From Pelobates cultripes (Eukaryota; Chordata; Amphibia; Anura; Pelobatidae), in contig OW240917.1 in assembly GCA_933207985.1 (NCBI GenBank), positions 105,000,756 through 105,064,755 on the forward strand: a stretch of 64,000 nucleotides of DNA. Reading direction: 5' to 3'. Below the pieces are notes generated by a model that saw only the letters and a program-made list of their open reading frames with translations, was not told where the DNA came from and did not search any database. Both the position numbers and the translations under genes were made by a program. This document shows, one piece after another, positions 45,992-58,103 of this stretch. Positions within the stretch are counted from its first letter, which is position 1. Every line of letters starts with the position of its first letter.

Positions 45992-46009
45992 AATGGCAGT
46001 TTGTAACAA

Positions 46010-46255
46010 GGTGTCAATCCATATCTGCCAAGTGACCCGATGTAGGGGGAACAGTCCCTATTCTGCTCTGTGTCAGTGTGTATCAGGGATCCTTAGGACG
46101 GGTGTCAATCCATATCTGCCAAGTGACCCTATGTAGGGGGACCAGTCTCTATTCTGCTCTGTGTCCGTGTGCATCAGGGGCTCTGAGGACAGGTGTCAAT
46201 CCATATGTCAAGGTGTCAATATGTCATATGTCAGGTGTCAATCAATATTGATTGT
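46010..46255. repeat. 91-bp minisatellite
   Basis: Units at 46010-46100 and 46101-46191, starting ggtgtcaatccatatctgcc. A degenerate third follows, breaking into short 'ggtgtcaat' and 'atatgtca' repeats up to about 46250. Confidence 0.85.
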
Positions 46256-46555
46256 GATTTAGGAATGTTAGGTGATTTCTGCCCTTTATGGATTAAAACC
46301 AGACTCTGTATCAACTGTGTAATTTTCCATGGGAGTTTTGCCATGGATCCCCCTCCGGCATGCCACAGTCCAGGTGTTAGTCCCCTTGAAACAACTTTTC
46401 CATCACTATTGTGGCCAGAAAGAGTCACTGTGTGTTTTAAAATTCGCCTGCCCATTGAAGTCTATGGCGGTTCGCCCGGTTCGCTGGTTCGCGAACATTT
46501 GCGGAAGTTCGCGTTCGCCGTTCGCGAACCGAAAATTTCGGGTTCGCGACATCAC
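46256..46555 (+). mobile_element. hAT-family 3' end fragment
   Basis: Matches 58920-59207, the right end of the composite hAT element, for about 290 bp, ending GGTTCGCGACATCACTA. An extra ctattgtggcc near 46407 is absent from the other copy. It is flanked on the left by the 91-bp minisatellite; no left terminus was found. Confidence 0.82.
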
Positions 46556-48844
46556 TAGAAATAAGGTTGCATAGCATATAAAGGTTAGCATATATCATGG
46601 CACATACCTACATCACTGATACAATAGAGAGATCATCAAGGTATCTTTTCAGCGATGCCCCAGGTGTTTTTGGAACCTACCAATCAAGCACTTATTGATA
46701 GCTTGTTAGCATGTGCTGAATAATATCTTTATTTGTTCTAATATTTTTGAATACTGTAATCATAAAAATAGCATCCCCTAGCATAAGCAATAATGAAAGT
46801 GCACTCAAATGTTTTACTATGACTTCACTAATGGGTTTTTATTGACCTTTTTTCCTGAACTGTAATTTAGAACCAATTTAACTAACAGCTAAACTAGCAG
46901 TTAAAAGAAACAAATAACAATGCGCTACTAAAAAAAAAAAAAAAAAAAAACACTTTACATTGTTAGCATAATTTAAAGTTGATGTCCTATGAAAATTGAA
47001 ATAGTTGCAAAATAATTTAGAGCATTTTCCTCATGCTAAAAATAATTTTATTCCATTTGTTTAGGACAAATAATTTTATATTTATAGCTTATATTGTTCA
47101 TTACATTATAATTATGCTATGTTATGGCGTCTTTCCTGAAATTAAGCAGTATACAATAGAAATGTGATTGGAAGAACAATGAATGAATGAGCTGAACTGA
47201 ACTGAAATGCAAATTGGGCTCTATAGATATCATAATGACAAATATATATTTATTTGCAAAGCTTTTTGTATTTACTTATATTTTTCCATCTGGCAATAAA
47301 GAATATCACCTTTACTACTTTCTTCGTGTGTACTTGTTATTGCAGGTACCATGGCTACAATTAGAGATAAAACAGCCAAAGATAAATGCAGTAAACTCAG
47401 TGATGCAATCAAAATCACATTTTTGTCAGATCTTGCATAAAACGGTCACTTTACTATTAATTTATTTCAATTTAAAATAGCAATTACAATATACTGTTAG
47501 ATACCATGTGCGTAATTGAAATCCCATTAGCCTTTCCCATAAAATAAATTAAATGTTGAATATCTGATTGCGTTAGCTGAAACTACTGTAAATCTAGGTC
47601 CTTTTGAGACTTTCCAGTTGTGTACTTCATTTCATGGGAAATTCCAAATTGTTACTGATGAAATGCATTTCCTACTGTGCTGAATTAAACAATTAATGGA
47701 ATCAATTTTCAGCCCTTGCTTATTACCATTTTCTTGGTGTTTTGAAGTCTTTTGAAGATATATACTGTTAGCTTTTCTGTTTTTCTTGCAAATTCTAAAA
47801 AGAAGTAGAGAAGGATAGAGCAATGTTCTTCCGCTGACTTTCCTTTCTGTTTAATATGTTTTTAAGGAAATAGATACTGTGTCTCAAAATAGTTTAATAA
47901 AAAAAGTATAACTTATGCATGAGAAAATATGAAAAATAATTCTGCCTCTACTTAAAGGGTTACTCTAAACACTGAAACTACTTTATTTCAGTAAAAATAA
48001 AGACTATGTCCCTGGAGAGTTTTTTAAATGTTTAATTCCATGGCTATCACTAGATACATTGAATAGATTGCTCATAGTTGGATAAGTTACACACACAATG
48101 TCAATGCACCTGCTGCCTGGCTTCTCAAAAAAATGTAACTCACCAAATCCATGATAGAGAAAAAGAAACATAATTTGGATCTGTTTTTTACTTCATCCCA
48201 TCATTGGCACAGAGGTAAAAAATGACAGAAACAAAATCAAGCCACTATTTTGGAAATGTATGTCCCATGGAAGATCCTGGGACACTGCCCCATACATCAG
48301 ATCTTGTGTTAATCACTTGCCATATGTTATATGTGGACACAATTCTAAACAACCTCTTCTAGTGGTTGGGTGAGCCCAATAGGTATTTTAGTTAAATGGC
48401 TATATATTTTTTGCAACTATAACTATATTTATTGAAAAATTGCATTTAGCACAAATTGTTTACCCTTAATAATATGAAATAACAATAATAGCATTTAATA
48501 TGTGCAGCTAAATTGGCACTTTGAAAACAGAACAGTCAGCAGGATCATTTTACTGGATTCCTTGATGATTTCAGAACTTTTCTCTTTAAAATTATAATTT
48601 ATAAATAACCCTAAATGGCTGTGTAAATATAAGGTAACTGCACAACTATTGCTACAGGAAATGCATATTCCCTAAGATGGCAAGATTCATAGTTTAGCAA
48701 ATTGGGTAACTGCACAACTATTGCTACAGGAAATGCATATTCCCTAAGATGGCAAGATTCATAGTTTAGCGCTATTGAAAATGCCACTAATACGTAAATG
48801 TTAGCTATATAGATGAGTGTATACGATACACCTATCGGTTCATA
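46556..48844. other. Unassigned AT-rich region
   Basis: No gene. A poly-A run lies at 46929-46950. The text ttaaagggttactctaaac near 47955 resembles the ends of TTAAAGGG-type MITEs. ORFs such as 47214-47480 have no recognisable motif. Confidence 0.5.
48633..48776 (+). repeat. 72-bp perfect tandem duplication
   Basis: 48633-48704 is repeated at 48705-48776 (ggtaactgcacaactattgc...), identical except for the last few bases of each unit. A recent event by its identity. Confidence 0.85.
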
Positions 48845-49640
48845 TTATTTTATTATTATTATTATTGCCATTTATATAGCGCCAACAGATTCCATAGCGA
48901 TTTACAATATTATGAGTGGGGGGGGATTTAACTATAAATAGGACAATTACAATAGGTTGAAGAGGACTCTGCTCAAATGAGCTTACAGTCTATAGGAGGT
49001 GGGGTATAACACACATTATGACAGGAAATAGCAATCAAATAAGGTGGGAGTGAAGCAGAGCTGGAGGAGAGAGTAAAGTGCTGCCCTTTAGGAGAGAGCA
49101 AGAGACAGGTATGTGAGGTAGAGGTTACTCTGGGAGGCCATAAGCTTTCCTAAAGAGATGGGTTTTAAGGCACTTCTTAAACGATTGAAGTCTGATGGTG
49201 GTAGGCAGGCTATTCCATAGGAAAGGAGCCACCTACAAGAAGTCCTGCAAGCGTGAGTTGGCTGTATGGGTGCAAGCAGCGGACAGGAGAAGGTCACGGG
49301 CAAAGCGGAGAGACAGAGAAGGGGCATACCAATGGATCTGTGAAGAGATGAAAGAGGGGCTAGAATTGTTCAGTGCTTTATACGTATGGGTTAGCACTTT
49401 GAATTGACTCCTATAGAATACAGGAAGCCAATGGAAGGACTGACAGAGGGATGAGGTGTGAGAGGACCGACTAGAGAGGAAAACCAGTCTGGTGGCAACA
49501 TTCATTACAGACTGCAGCAGGGCAATACAGCTTTTGGGAAGACCAATTAGGAGAGGGTTACAATAATTCATGCGGGAAATTACTAGAGCATGGACAAGCT
49601 CCTTGGTAGCATATGATTGCAATATATGTACATTGTTTCA
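48845..49640 (-). pseudogene. L2-type LINE ORF2 C-terminus and 3' end
   Basis: On the minus strand the frame 49622-49233 reads KELVHALVISRMNYCN, SVMNVATRLVFLSSR, FHWLPVFYRSQFKVL and TYKALNN. This is the standard C-terminal part of L2-clade reverse transcriptases. A second frame (49327-49088) continues after a frameshift. The 3' end has the usual L2 form: a stretch reading 'ggcgctatataaatggc' on minus, followed by an (ATA)n-type tail at 48845-48868. 5'-truncated. Confidence 0.85.
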
Positions 49641-51349
49641 TGTCCATCTGGGGCTGCATACTGTACTAGCTTTTAGCTTCTGTAACAAATAATAGTTTGC
49701 TATGTGTTTGATAATAATCAGTCAACCCCTGTGGAAGGCAATGGTGAGACTGCAGTCCCTTTTTGTAAGTGTGTTGTTTGCTCATTTTACCTTTATCTCA
49801 GTTGTTTAAATTTATTATGAATAAATATAACTTTTTTAATTTTATCCACAGAATAAAAAACACAGCACATTTTTTTTGTATGGGCTGTTATTGTGGCTAG
49901 TGTTAACACTGTTCAATTTTTTATTTAAAAAGTCATCCGTTGCGGGGGCCTTATGTGCATGCAGGGCGAGTGTTGTGACCACATTAGGACTACCCCTTAG
50001 AAAAACATTAAATCAAGGCCTTCATATGGGGTTTTAGCTGACACTGCATATCCTCATGCAGAGCATTAGGATGTCCAGTGTTAGTTAGGCGACCAAAAAT
50101 GGTCTAAATACATTGAATAGACTGCTCATGTAATTATTGCACAATTGCTATGCAGTAATTACAATTGCAGGGTTAAACTGACAGTTCACTCAATGAGCTC
50201 AAGTCGTCTGGGTGCCTATAGTGTCCCTTTAAAATTAACATGTCCTATCAAAAACTGTTAACTTCTTACATTAATAAGTATCTCGTGCTGAGAAACTGTA
50301 GCAACATCATTTTTACAACAATATAAAAAAGCACTATTATCTATGGAGGCATTTATGGGAACTGTGAAAATATATCTAGATCTAATATATGTAATATATA
50401 ATGTTCAAAGTCTAACTTATTGATATAAATTGATGTCAAAATGTCTGTTTTTACAATTGTGTTTTGTTTGATTGTACACTAGATACTGATGCTGTGCTAT
50501 TTGTTGCTAAATATATTGTCCATGTGCATTTTTATTCACTAATTCTCATGGTAAAAATGCTATTTTCCCAGGTTTATTGTTGATGTTTAATGACCAAAAA
50601 AGAACAGATGGGGCAGTTTTATTGTAATTTGAATAGTACATGCTTTTAAAAAAGTAGTAATTTTCATATTCTCTTGATCTAGTGTCCTTATAAAAAATAT
50701 TGTTCTCTCTTTTTGAAGTTATTGTTCCCTTTCTGTCCTAAATTTAATCTGAAAAGCTTAACTGTAAAATGTGAAAACTATTACTAGGAAATGTTCAGGG
50801 GAAGACAAGGCAGCCTTATTAGCCATTGTTGCCTATTGATCCTGGGAAAACTGTGTCTTCATCTTCCACATTATTTTGACAGCTAATAGAACAGAATTAC
50901 AGACTGTGCAGTTGAGGCAGGGGAAGGTTCCATATTTCAGTTTAATAAAATATGGAATACTCTGTATTTTACCTTTACTTTTTAAATTTTAATAGTCTGA
51001 TCTAACTGCTAAGACTAGAGGGGAGGGTTGTTGCATTTTTGTAGTACGATATGACCTATGCAGAATGTGCCAATTTTGACATTCTAAAATATTAAGAGGT
51101 GTACACAAGGGCGCGTTACACGTTACACGTTACAGGATATTTATGAAGATGTTTTTATATTAATGTATTTTTTTCAAACCGTTATTTTTTTGCCAAGTAT
51201 GTTTGACAGACTGGATGGAAGGACACATGATAGCTAGTTGATATTCTATGAAGCATGGTTTTTGTCAGATTTTTATCTTCATGATTCTCTGATCCTGATT
51301 TGTTGGGCTGCTGAGGTACCAATCACATCATAACCACTACAGCAGGGTG
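49641..51349. other. Unassigned AT-rich region
   Basis: No gene. 50090-50235 ends ctatagtgtccctttaaaa, the style of TTAAAGGGACACTATAG-type MITE ends, but its partner end is not clear. Confidence 0.5.
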
Positions 51350-53270
51350 TAGTAATTATAGGTAGACAGGAGAAGTGTTATGAGCAGATTTGTAATTGAA
51401 AAGCAACATTTTAAATTGAACCATATATCTTATGGGATGCCGATGTAAGGACTGACAGAGAGGGGAGGGGGAGGTGTGGAAGGAGTGAGAGGACAGGAAA
51501 ATGAGCATTGCTGCTATTTTCAGTATAGACTGTAGTGGAGCAAGCTGGGAGAATGTAAGTCCAGTGATAAGTGGAATGAAGTAGTAAAGGCCTAACAAAT
51601 AATAGCAGAGTGGACAAACACCTTAGCTGCTTTTGACATTAGGTAGTGGAAGATGGGAGATTTGTTTTTAAGATACAAGCAACAGGATTTGGTAATTAAC
51701 TGGATGTGAGGGTTGAAAGAGAGTTTAGAATCATGGAGAATGCAGAAATCTGTGATGTGAAGCTGATGGTATTGCCGTTGACTGGGGGAGAGAAAGAGAC
51801 AGGAGTAGCAGTATTCGAAGGAGCAAATATGAGAGGTTATGTTTAGGAAACATTGAGTTTAAGGAAGTGAGATGCCATCCAGTTAGAAATAGCAGAAAAA
51901 TAGTTGGAGACATTATTTAAGAGGATCAGAAAAAGATCAGGACAAGATAGATTTGCGTGTCATTGGCATAGAAGAGGTATTGGAAGGAACCAATCAGTTC
52001 ACCAAGTGGCCCAGTATAGATTAAGAAAACAGTAAGGGGCAGAATCTTTTAGGACACCAACAGAGAGGGGTTTCTTAGGAGAGGAAGAACCAAAAAACAA
52101 GACACTGAGAAAGTGCTGAGAGAGGTAGAAAAAAAACTAGTGTAGTGCAGCATCTTGTAGACAGAAATTGTGAAGGATGAGAGGAAGGTGTTGATGATCA
52201 ACAGTGTCCAGAGAGTTCAGGGAGAATCAGAAGGTATTTACCATTGGATTTTTGGTCAGGGCTGTTTTGACAGAGTGACAAATGTGTAATCGAGACTGAA
52301 GTGGGTCAAGCAGAGAGTTAGATTCAAGGAAATTCCAGTACTTGCACGATATATAGCATACTGCAAAACAAAAATAAAGTGGCTCAATCCTCCTTTTCCT
52401 ACAGAGCACCACAATTATATAATAACCCCAGGGACACAGTCAAATCTTCATTCAATCTAAAATCTTTTAAGACATCTATGGAAATGTACATAAGCACAGA
52501 ATGCACCTGTCATGGTAAAATATATTTATTACCTGTTATGTATTAAATTTATATATGTGTGTATGTGTATATATATATTTATAGTTTGTATATTGTATTT
52601 TTGTAATAATGTATCTTATTGAAACATTGCAATGTTTTGTGGACCCAGGACATACTTGAAAACGAGAGAAATCTCAATGTATCCATCCTGGTAAATTGGC
52701 CCATATGGGAAATAGGGTAGATGTTGGATTTAAAGTTTGGGTCAAGGTTGGCTTGTTTTAGAATCTGTGTGTTGGCTGAATGCTTGAAATATGGAGGAAA
52801 TACACCAGAGGAGAAGGAGAGATTAAATATTTCATCAAGAGAGAGAGCAAGAGATGTAACAGAGTGCTAATAAAAATAAAATAAAAAGATTAGGATTGAG
52901 GGAACAGGTGGTGGACAGGTAGTGGGAAGCAGGGGTCAAAGCAGAGCAGTAACCTCTTCTTGTGTAGCAGCTGCATGAATGAGCTTAGGATAATGGCAGT
53001 AGTTGAGCTCGGGGGAAGATTTTGTAGGGGTAGGAGAGAGTTAGATCTCTTCCTTGATTGCAGCAATCTTCTCAGTGAAATGAGTTGCAAAGTTTGGAGC
53101 GCTTCAGTCCAGTCCAGGAGGAGTGGTAACAGTGTGAAGAAGAACATTTGAAGTGTGAAAGACAGTGGAGGGCTGGCAGTCTTAGGCCGGGGGATAAATC
53201 CAATCAAGTAGCCCATTGCAAGAGGAGAGTAAAAACACCTTTCCCATTTGAATGAAAGGGGGGGTGCAGT
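51350..53270 (-). pseudogene. L2-type LINE ORF2, decayed
   Basis: Minus-strand text spread over several frames. NSLDTVDHQHLPL (RT motif A region, about 52200) comes first, then GSSSPKKPLSVGVLKDSAP (the PQGSVLGPLLF region, worn) and KLSFNPHIQLITKSCC. LHRHPIRYMVQFKML follows near the C-terminus (51430). Its upstream part (53273-52890) is an open but uninformative frame. The L2 3' tail seen at 48845 is absent. Older than the copy at 48845. Confidence 0.7.
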
Positions 53271-53277
53271 CACCTAA

Positions 53278-53440
53278 ACAGACACACTCGCAAACTCACT
53301 AACAGACACACACACACAAACATACACACTGTTACAGGCATACTGACTCACACTGACAGACATACTGACACACACACACGCAGGCATACTGGTTGACACA
53401 TACCCACACACACACAGACAAACTGGCATACACACAGTAA
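53278..53440. repeat. CA-rich minisatellite
   Basis: Degenerate CA repeat with the unit style acacacactgacagacat, related in look to the TG/CA tract at 15890. The minus-strand ORF here is repeat-derived. Confidence 0.8.
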
Positions 53441-53489
53441 AATAATAAAAAAAAGTTAGCATTTAGTACAAAAACAGAGTGAGGAAGAC

Positions 53490-54030
53490 AGAATGATCTA
53501 TAAGATTAGGCAGAAAGAGCTTCCAAATCACACACAGAAGAGAAAATAGCACAGTCAGTAAAAAAAGGGGACAAAACATTTTTTAGATACATAAATGAGA
53601 AAAGGAATGTAAAACAAGGATTAGTTAGATTAAAAACAAAAGAAGGAAGGTATGTAGAAGGTCTAGCTTACTGCCTCAATAAATATTTGTGTTCAGTATT
53701 TACAGATGAAAATGAAGGAAAGGGGCCTAGTTAGGAAAAAGGATAAATGAGTAATTTGTTACATGTGAGTTTACAGAGGAAGAGGTTATATTTCAACTGT
53801 CAAAAGTAAAGACACGTAAATCAATGGGACCTGATGGAATATACCCAAAGTTATTAAAATAGCTTAGTTGTGTACTAGCAAAACCATTAACAGATTTATT
53901 TAACCAATCATTGTTAACAGGAGTAGTCCCAGAAGATGTTGTGCCCATTCACAAGAAAGGTAGTAGGGTGGAGTCGGGCAACTATAGGCCAGTAAGCCTT
54001 ACTTCAGTAATGGAAACCATAAATCGTAAA
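53490..54030 (+). pseudogene. CR1 LINE reverse transcriptase fragment
   Basis: Plus-strand reading gives FFRYINEKRNVKQGL, CLNKYLCSVFTDENEG, KSMGPDGIYPKLLK, FNQSLLTGVVPEDV and the RT motif NYRPVSLTSV (about 53980-54010). These are the standard palm-entry motifs of CR1 ORF2. Stops and frame changes are present, and the element is truncated at both sides. Confidence 0.8.
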
Positions 54031-54189
54031 GAACCAAAGGTGTAACTTGAATAAAAAGTGACCACAAGGTAAAATTTCTTAAAGGATCTTAAAGGAAAAA
54101 AATCATAATAAATAATAAAAGAACATTATTAGTAACTCTAAAAGGTACTAGGACAAAATGAACAGTGTAGCCTGATAAAAGGGAAAACA

Positions 54190-55015
54190 GCCCTAAGTGA
54201 GAAGCTCAATAATTGGTAATCAGTAGTAAAGCATACCACACTAGTTTTAAACGGATATGGATTTGGCAATATGAGAACTAATTGAAGAGGTAGCAATCTC
54301 CCCCTTTATGTTTATAAACCCTCATGGAAGTGTATACAGCATGGACTATGGCAGAGCTTCGTGTGGTCCACCAGAAGCAAAAAATAAAAACATAAAAGGA
54401 ATAGTGAGATATGCTAAATAGCGAGAAAATAAAATAGTAAAATGAAGGGTACATACAAAGAGATAGGTAATAGGGATATGAGCAAATGAATCCACCTCTC
54501 TAAGATTGCCAGAGGTCTATGGTAAAGGTATCCCTAGTCTCTTGACCTTCAATCTCATGTAAACACCTTTGTGGGTATTCTATGCTTATATTCAGTTTAG
54601 AGTGAAAACCCTCAAGTTTTCAATAGCTGTCTTAATACAGAGTGATATGCTCAATAGCTTATGGTTGGTAATTAAGCATACCACATTGATTCCACAGGAT
54701 ACAAATGTAACAATATGAGAACTAACAGAAAAAATAGCAATATCTGCCTTTGTGTTTATAAGCCCTCATGGAAGTGTATACAACGCTGGCTACAACAGAG
54801 CCTAGTGTAGTCATCCAAAGGCAAAAATCAGAACACAAAAGGAATAGTAAGAGATATAGTAAACAGTGAGAGGTAACTACAAGAAAAATATATATGGTGA
54901 AGGGTATATATACAAGGAGATAGGTGATAGGGATATACACAAATGAATCCGTCTCTCTACGATAACTAGAGGTATATGGTAAAGGCGTCACTAGTCTCTA
55001 GACCCTAAATCTCCT
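54190..55015 (+). repeat. Diverged direct duplication, about 444 bp apart
   Basis: 54200-54575 and 54640-55010 align with many substitutions. The phrases atgagaacta (54271, 54715), ccctcatggaagtgtataca (54312, 54766) and caaatgaatcc occur in the same order. No coding sequence. Confidence 0.75.
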
Positions 55016-55031
55016 GGGGGCACCCTCAGGG

Positions 55032-55077
55032 CACTATAGTGCCAGGAAAACGAGTGTGTTTTCCTGGCACTATAGTG
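55032..55077. repeat. 20-bp-arm hairpin of a MITE end
   Basis: CACTATAGTGCCAGGAAAAC (55032-55051) pairs with GTTTTCCTGGCACTATAGTG (55058-55077). The downstream ggtcctttaac fits the TTAAAGGACC end of a frog MITE type; no second end was found. Confidence 0.75.
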
Positions 55078-55472
55078 GTCCTTTAACAAACTAATGGGGT
55101 TGCTACTAAAATGAGCACTTACCAGTTCAGTTCTATATGTCTCTGCTTCCTCATACTATAAAGGGATTACAGCATATACCACATCTTCAAACTGAGGTCC
55201 TATACTGTGTTAGGGTCCATAAAGTGCAAATGTATCAATATTCTTCGGAGAGAGGGGATATAGCTGTCCTTTACTAAAAGATCCATGATACAATTATTCA
55301 GTAATGCAGATTTTTTCTAACAAGGACTGTTTCACAGCTGGTAACTGATGGAACCACAGGAAACACTCAATACCTGGGGTACACTCCTGACAGCTGGGGC
55401 CAGATTGATTGGCCCCGCCTTATCATGACCTGCAAAGTATCAGCAGAGGTAATCCCTCTAACACTAATGCAA

Positions 55473-55590
55473 GGATTATGGTTAGGATTAGGATTGGGGT
55501 TAGTTTTAGGATTACCATTTGGTTTAGGGTTAGCATTCGGGTTGGGTTTAGGATCAGTATTAGGATTAGGGGTGTGATTAGGGTCAGTAA
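55473..55590 (+). repeat. Degenerate telomere-like (TTAGGG-type) tract
   Basis: About 118 bp of variants such as ttaggattaggattggggtt and ggtttagggttagc. True TTAGGG units occur only a few times. It may be an old interstitial telomeric tract or a G-rich minisatellite of independent origin. An ORF on minus (Pro/Asn repeats) is repeat-derived. Confidence 0.65.
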
Positions 55591-55659
55591 GGGAATCCCT
55601 TGCTGAAAGCAACAAGAGAATCACTCTACTTCAATTAGCAAGGAAATACCTCTACTGAC

Positions 55660-56165
55660 ATTAGCAGATTTTGTTACAGATTATTAACAATCCAGAATTC
55701 AGTGGGTAATTTATATAGCCCTGTATCTTTGCATAAAGGTTTCCACGTTTGCAAATTATATGCATTTACAAAATAATTTAAATAGTTGAGCTATTAAAAT
55801 ACCCCATATTGCATCACAGACCCATCTTCACTTTGTCATTTAAATAAAATAAAAAAACTAAGCAGGTTATTTATTCCCAAAAATGTTTTTAGAGTGACAG
55901 AAGGAGGTCATTCTGTAAAATAAAATTATAACATAAACTTTCAATGAAATTGGTGATAAATGGTGTGCAATTGGGTAAGTTTAACTGCTAAACTGCTGCA
56001 ATGCCCCAAAATTATATATAGACCCATAAAATAAATCTATCAAAATTCTAACTGTAAAACTGAAATAGGTAATTTATAAGATATTTTAAGTTCACAAGCT
56101 AGTGCCAAAAGCATACATCAGGGATATTGTTTTGCTCAGAAGAGTTAGCTGAGCATAACGTATGG
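55660..56165. other. Old repeat flanking the composite hAT (left)
   Basis: No gene. It shares a roughly 34-bp phrase (56033-56066, tctatcaaaattctaactgt...) with 59420-59457 on the other side of the hAT element, in the same orientation. The flanks may therefore be two copies, or one duplicated stretch, of a piggyBac-like non-autonomous repeat. Confidence 0.4.
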
Positions 56166-56532
56166 GGTGTCAATAGTGATGTCCCGAACGGTTCGCTGGC
56201 AAATATTTCCCAGCGATCATCGCTTATTTGCGTTCGCCACGGACGGTGAACATATGCACTCTTCGGTCCGCCCCCTATTCGTCATCATTGAGTAAACTTT
56301 GACCCTGTACCTCACAGTCAGCAGACACATTCCAGCCAATCAGCAGCAGACCCTCCCTCCCAGACCTTCCCACCTCCTGGACAGCATCCATTTTACATTC
56401 ATTGTGAAGCTGCATTCTTAGTGAGAGGAGGGACAGTGTAGCTGCTGCTGATTTGATAGGGAAATTGATAACTAGGCTAGTGTATTCAGCGTCCACTACA
56501 GTCCTGAAGGACTCATCTGATCTCTCTGACCT

Positions 56533-57205
56533 CACTACCCCCCACACCCTCAGCCTCACTACCCCCCACACCACCCCCAGCCTCACTACCCCCCACACCA
56601 CCCTCAGCCTCACCACCCTCAGCCTCACTACCCCCCACACCTTCAGCCTCACCAACCCACACCACCCCAGCCCCCACACCAAACCCCCAGCCCCACACCC
56701 CCAAACCCTCAGCATCACCACTCCCCACACCAATCACCCCAGCCCCCCACTCCTGCCTCCACCCCCTCAGCCCCCACTACCCCACACCACCCCCAGTGAC
56801 AGCAGGGCCACACTCACACTCCACATCACCCCCACACCCCAGCCCCCACCCAGCCCCACTACCCCACACCACCCTCAGCCCACCACTACCCAGCCTCCAG
56901 CCTCACACCACCTCAGCCACCAATCAGCCTCCCACCACCCCCCACACCACCCTCCAGCCTCACTCACCCCCCACACCACACCCCCACACAACCCCACCCC
57001 AAACCACCACCTCCACACCACACCCAGCCCCACTCCCCCCACACCCTCAGCTCACCCCCCACACCAGCCTCAGCATCACCACCTCCCACACTCACCCACC
57101 TGAGCATCCCCACCACCCTCAGAATCCACAGCCCCCACCACCCTCAGCCTCCCACCACCACCTTCAGCCTCATCCCCCACCACCCTCAGCCTTATCCCCC
57201 ACCAT
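56533..57205 (+). repeat. C-rich minisatellite (CCTCACTACCCCCCACACC type)
   Basis: Irregular 15-30-bp units of cctcactaccccccacacca and ccctcagcctcac; the minus strand is G-rich. It is the reverse complement in style of the tract at 58014-58395. ORFs on both strands (Pro/His/Thr-rich or Gly/Val/Trp-rich) are repeat-derived. Confidence 0.85.
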
Positions 57206-57360
57206 CCTCAGCATCACCACAAGGATACTCTCTGTCAGACACACTCTCAGGCACATACACAGGTAAACTGTGCATCAATGTGTATATGTGACACTTTTTT
57301 GTTAGTTGGGCCTCATGTTTGAGTTTCGCCTAAGGCCTCATAAAGTCTAGAGCCGCCTCT

Positions 57361-57770
57361 GGGTGTCCCAATAGCTTGCATTTAAAAAAAACAAAACTTT
57401 TTGGACTGTAATATAATAGCAGTCAGTTTCCTTCACGAGTGTGCGTTTCAGGGCCTGCCCAGTGCCATCACTCACTCACTGGTGTCCCAATAGCTTGCAT
57501 TTATATAAAACAAAACTTTTTGGACTGTAATATAATAGCAGTCAGTTTCCTTCACGCGTGTGCGTTTCAGGGCCTGCCAGGGCACAGTGTCAGACCAGTG
57601 CAACTCATATCTGGTGTAACAGTAGTGAACATTTAAAAAAAAAAAAAAAAAATTTTGACTGTAATAGATTGAATAGCAGTTAGTTGTCTGCAAGCATGTG
57701 TCAGGCCTACAGCGTCTAGTCTGCCAACTTCTGCCACTGCACAGTGCCACTCATATCTGTTGTCACAGTA
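57361..57770 (+). repeat. Tandem repeats upstream of the hAT open frame
   Basis: Units begin at 57361, 57481, 57613 and 57760 with ggtgtcccaatagcttgca or variants; lengths are 120, 132 and 147 bp. They share the cagtcagtttccttcacg text. They lie just before the ATG at 57805, so they may be promoter repeats. Confidence 0.8.
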
Positions 57771-57804
57771 GCTTGCACGCATAGTACCACTAATCGAAAA
57801 AAAA

Positions 57805-58013
57805 ATGACAGGCAGAGGCAGGCCACCCCGCAGGGGCTGTCGTGGTCATGGTGCTGTGATTCCCTTTGGCCCTAGAATAATGCCCAGTGTTCAGAGGCCA
57901 CGTACCCTGAACTCAAAAAGTTCTGAGGACATAGTTGACTGGCTAACACAGGACACCCAATCTTCTACAGCTTCCGCTCGGAACCTTGACGCACCATCCT
58001 CCTCCAGCTTAGC
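57805..58013 (+). pseudogene. Possible first exon of a hAT-family protein
   Basis: An open frame starting MTGRGRPPRRGCRGHG with a Ser-rich stretch and KSSEDIVDWLTQ. It lies downstream of the tandem repeats and inside hAT ends, so an N-terminal exon of the parental element's protein is likely. This is inference; no BED finger or hAT dimerisation motif is present. At 58014 the frame runs into poly-G and G-rich repeats, and everything beyond is low complexity. Confidence 0.4.
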
Positions 58014-58050
58014 TTCGGGTGGGGAGGCTGAGGGTGGTGGTGAGGCTGGT

Positions 58051-58103
<53 letters not shown>

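Noticed and set aside
55473..55590. Functional telomere or chromosome end
   Set aside because: Units are degenerate and the tract is internal, with ordinary repeats on both sides.
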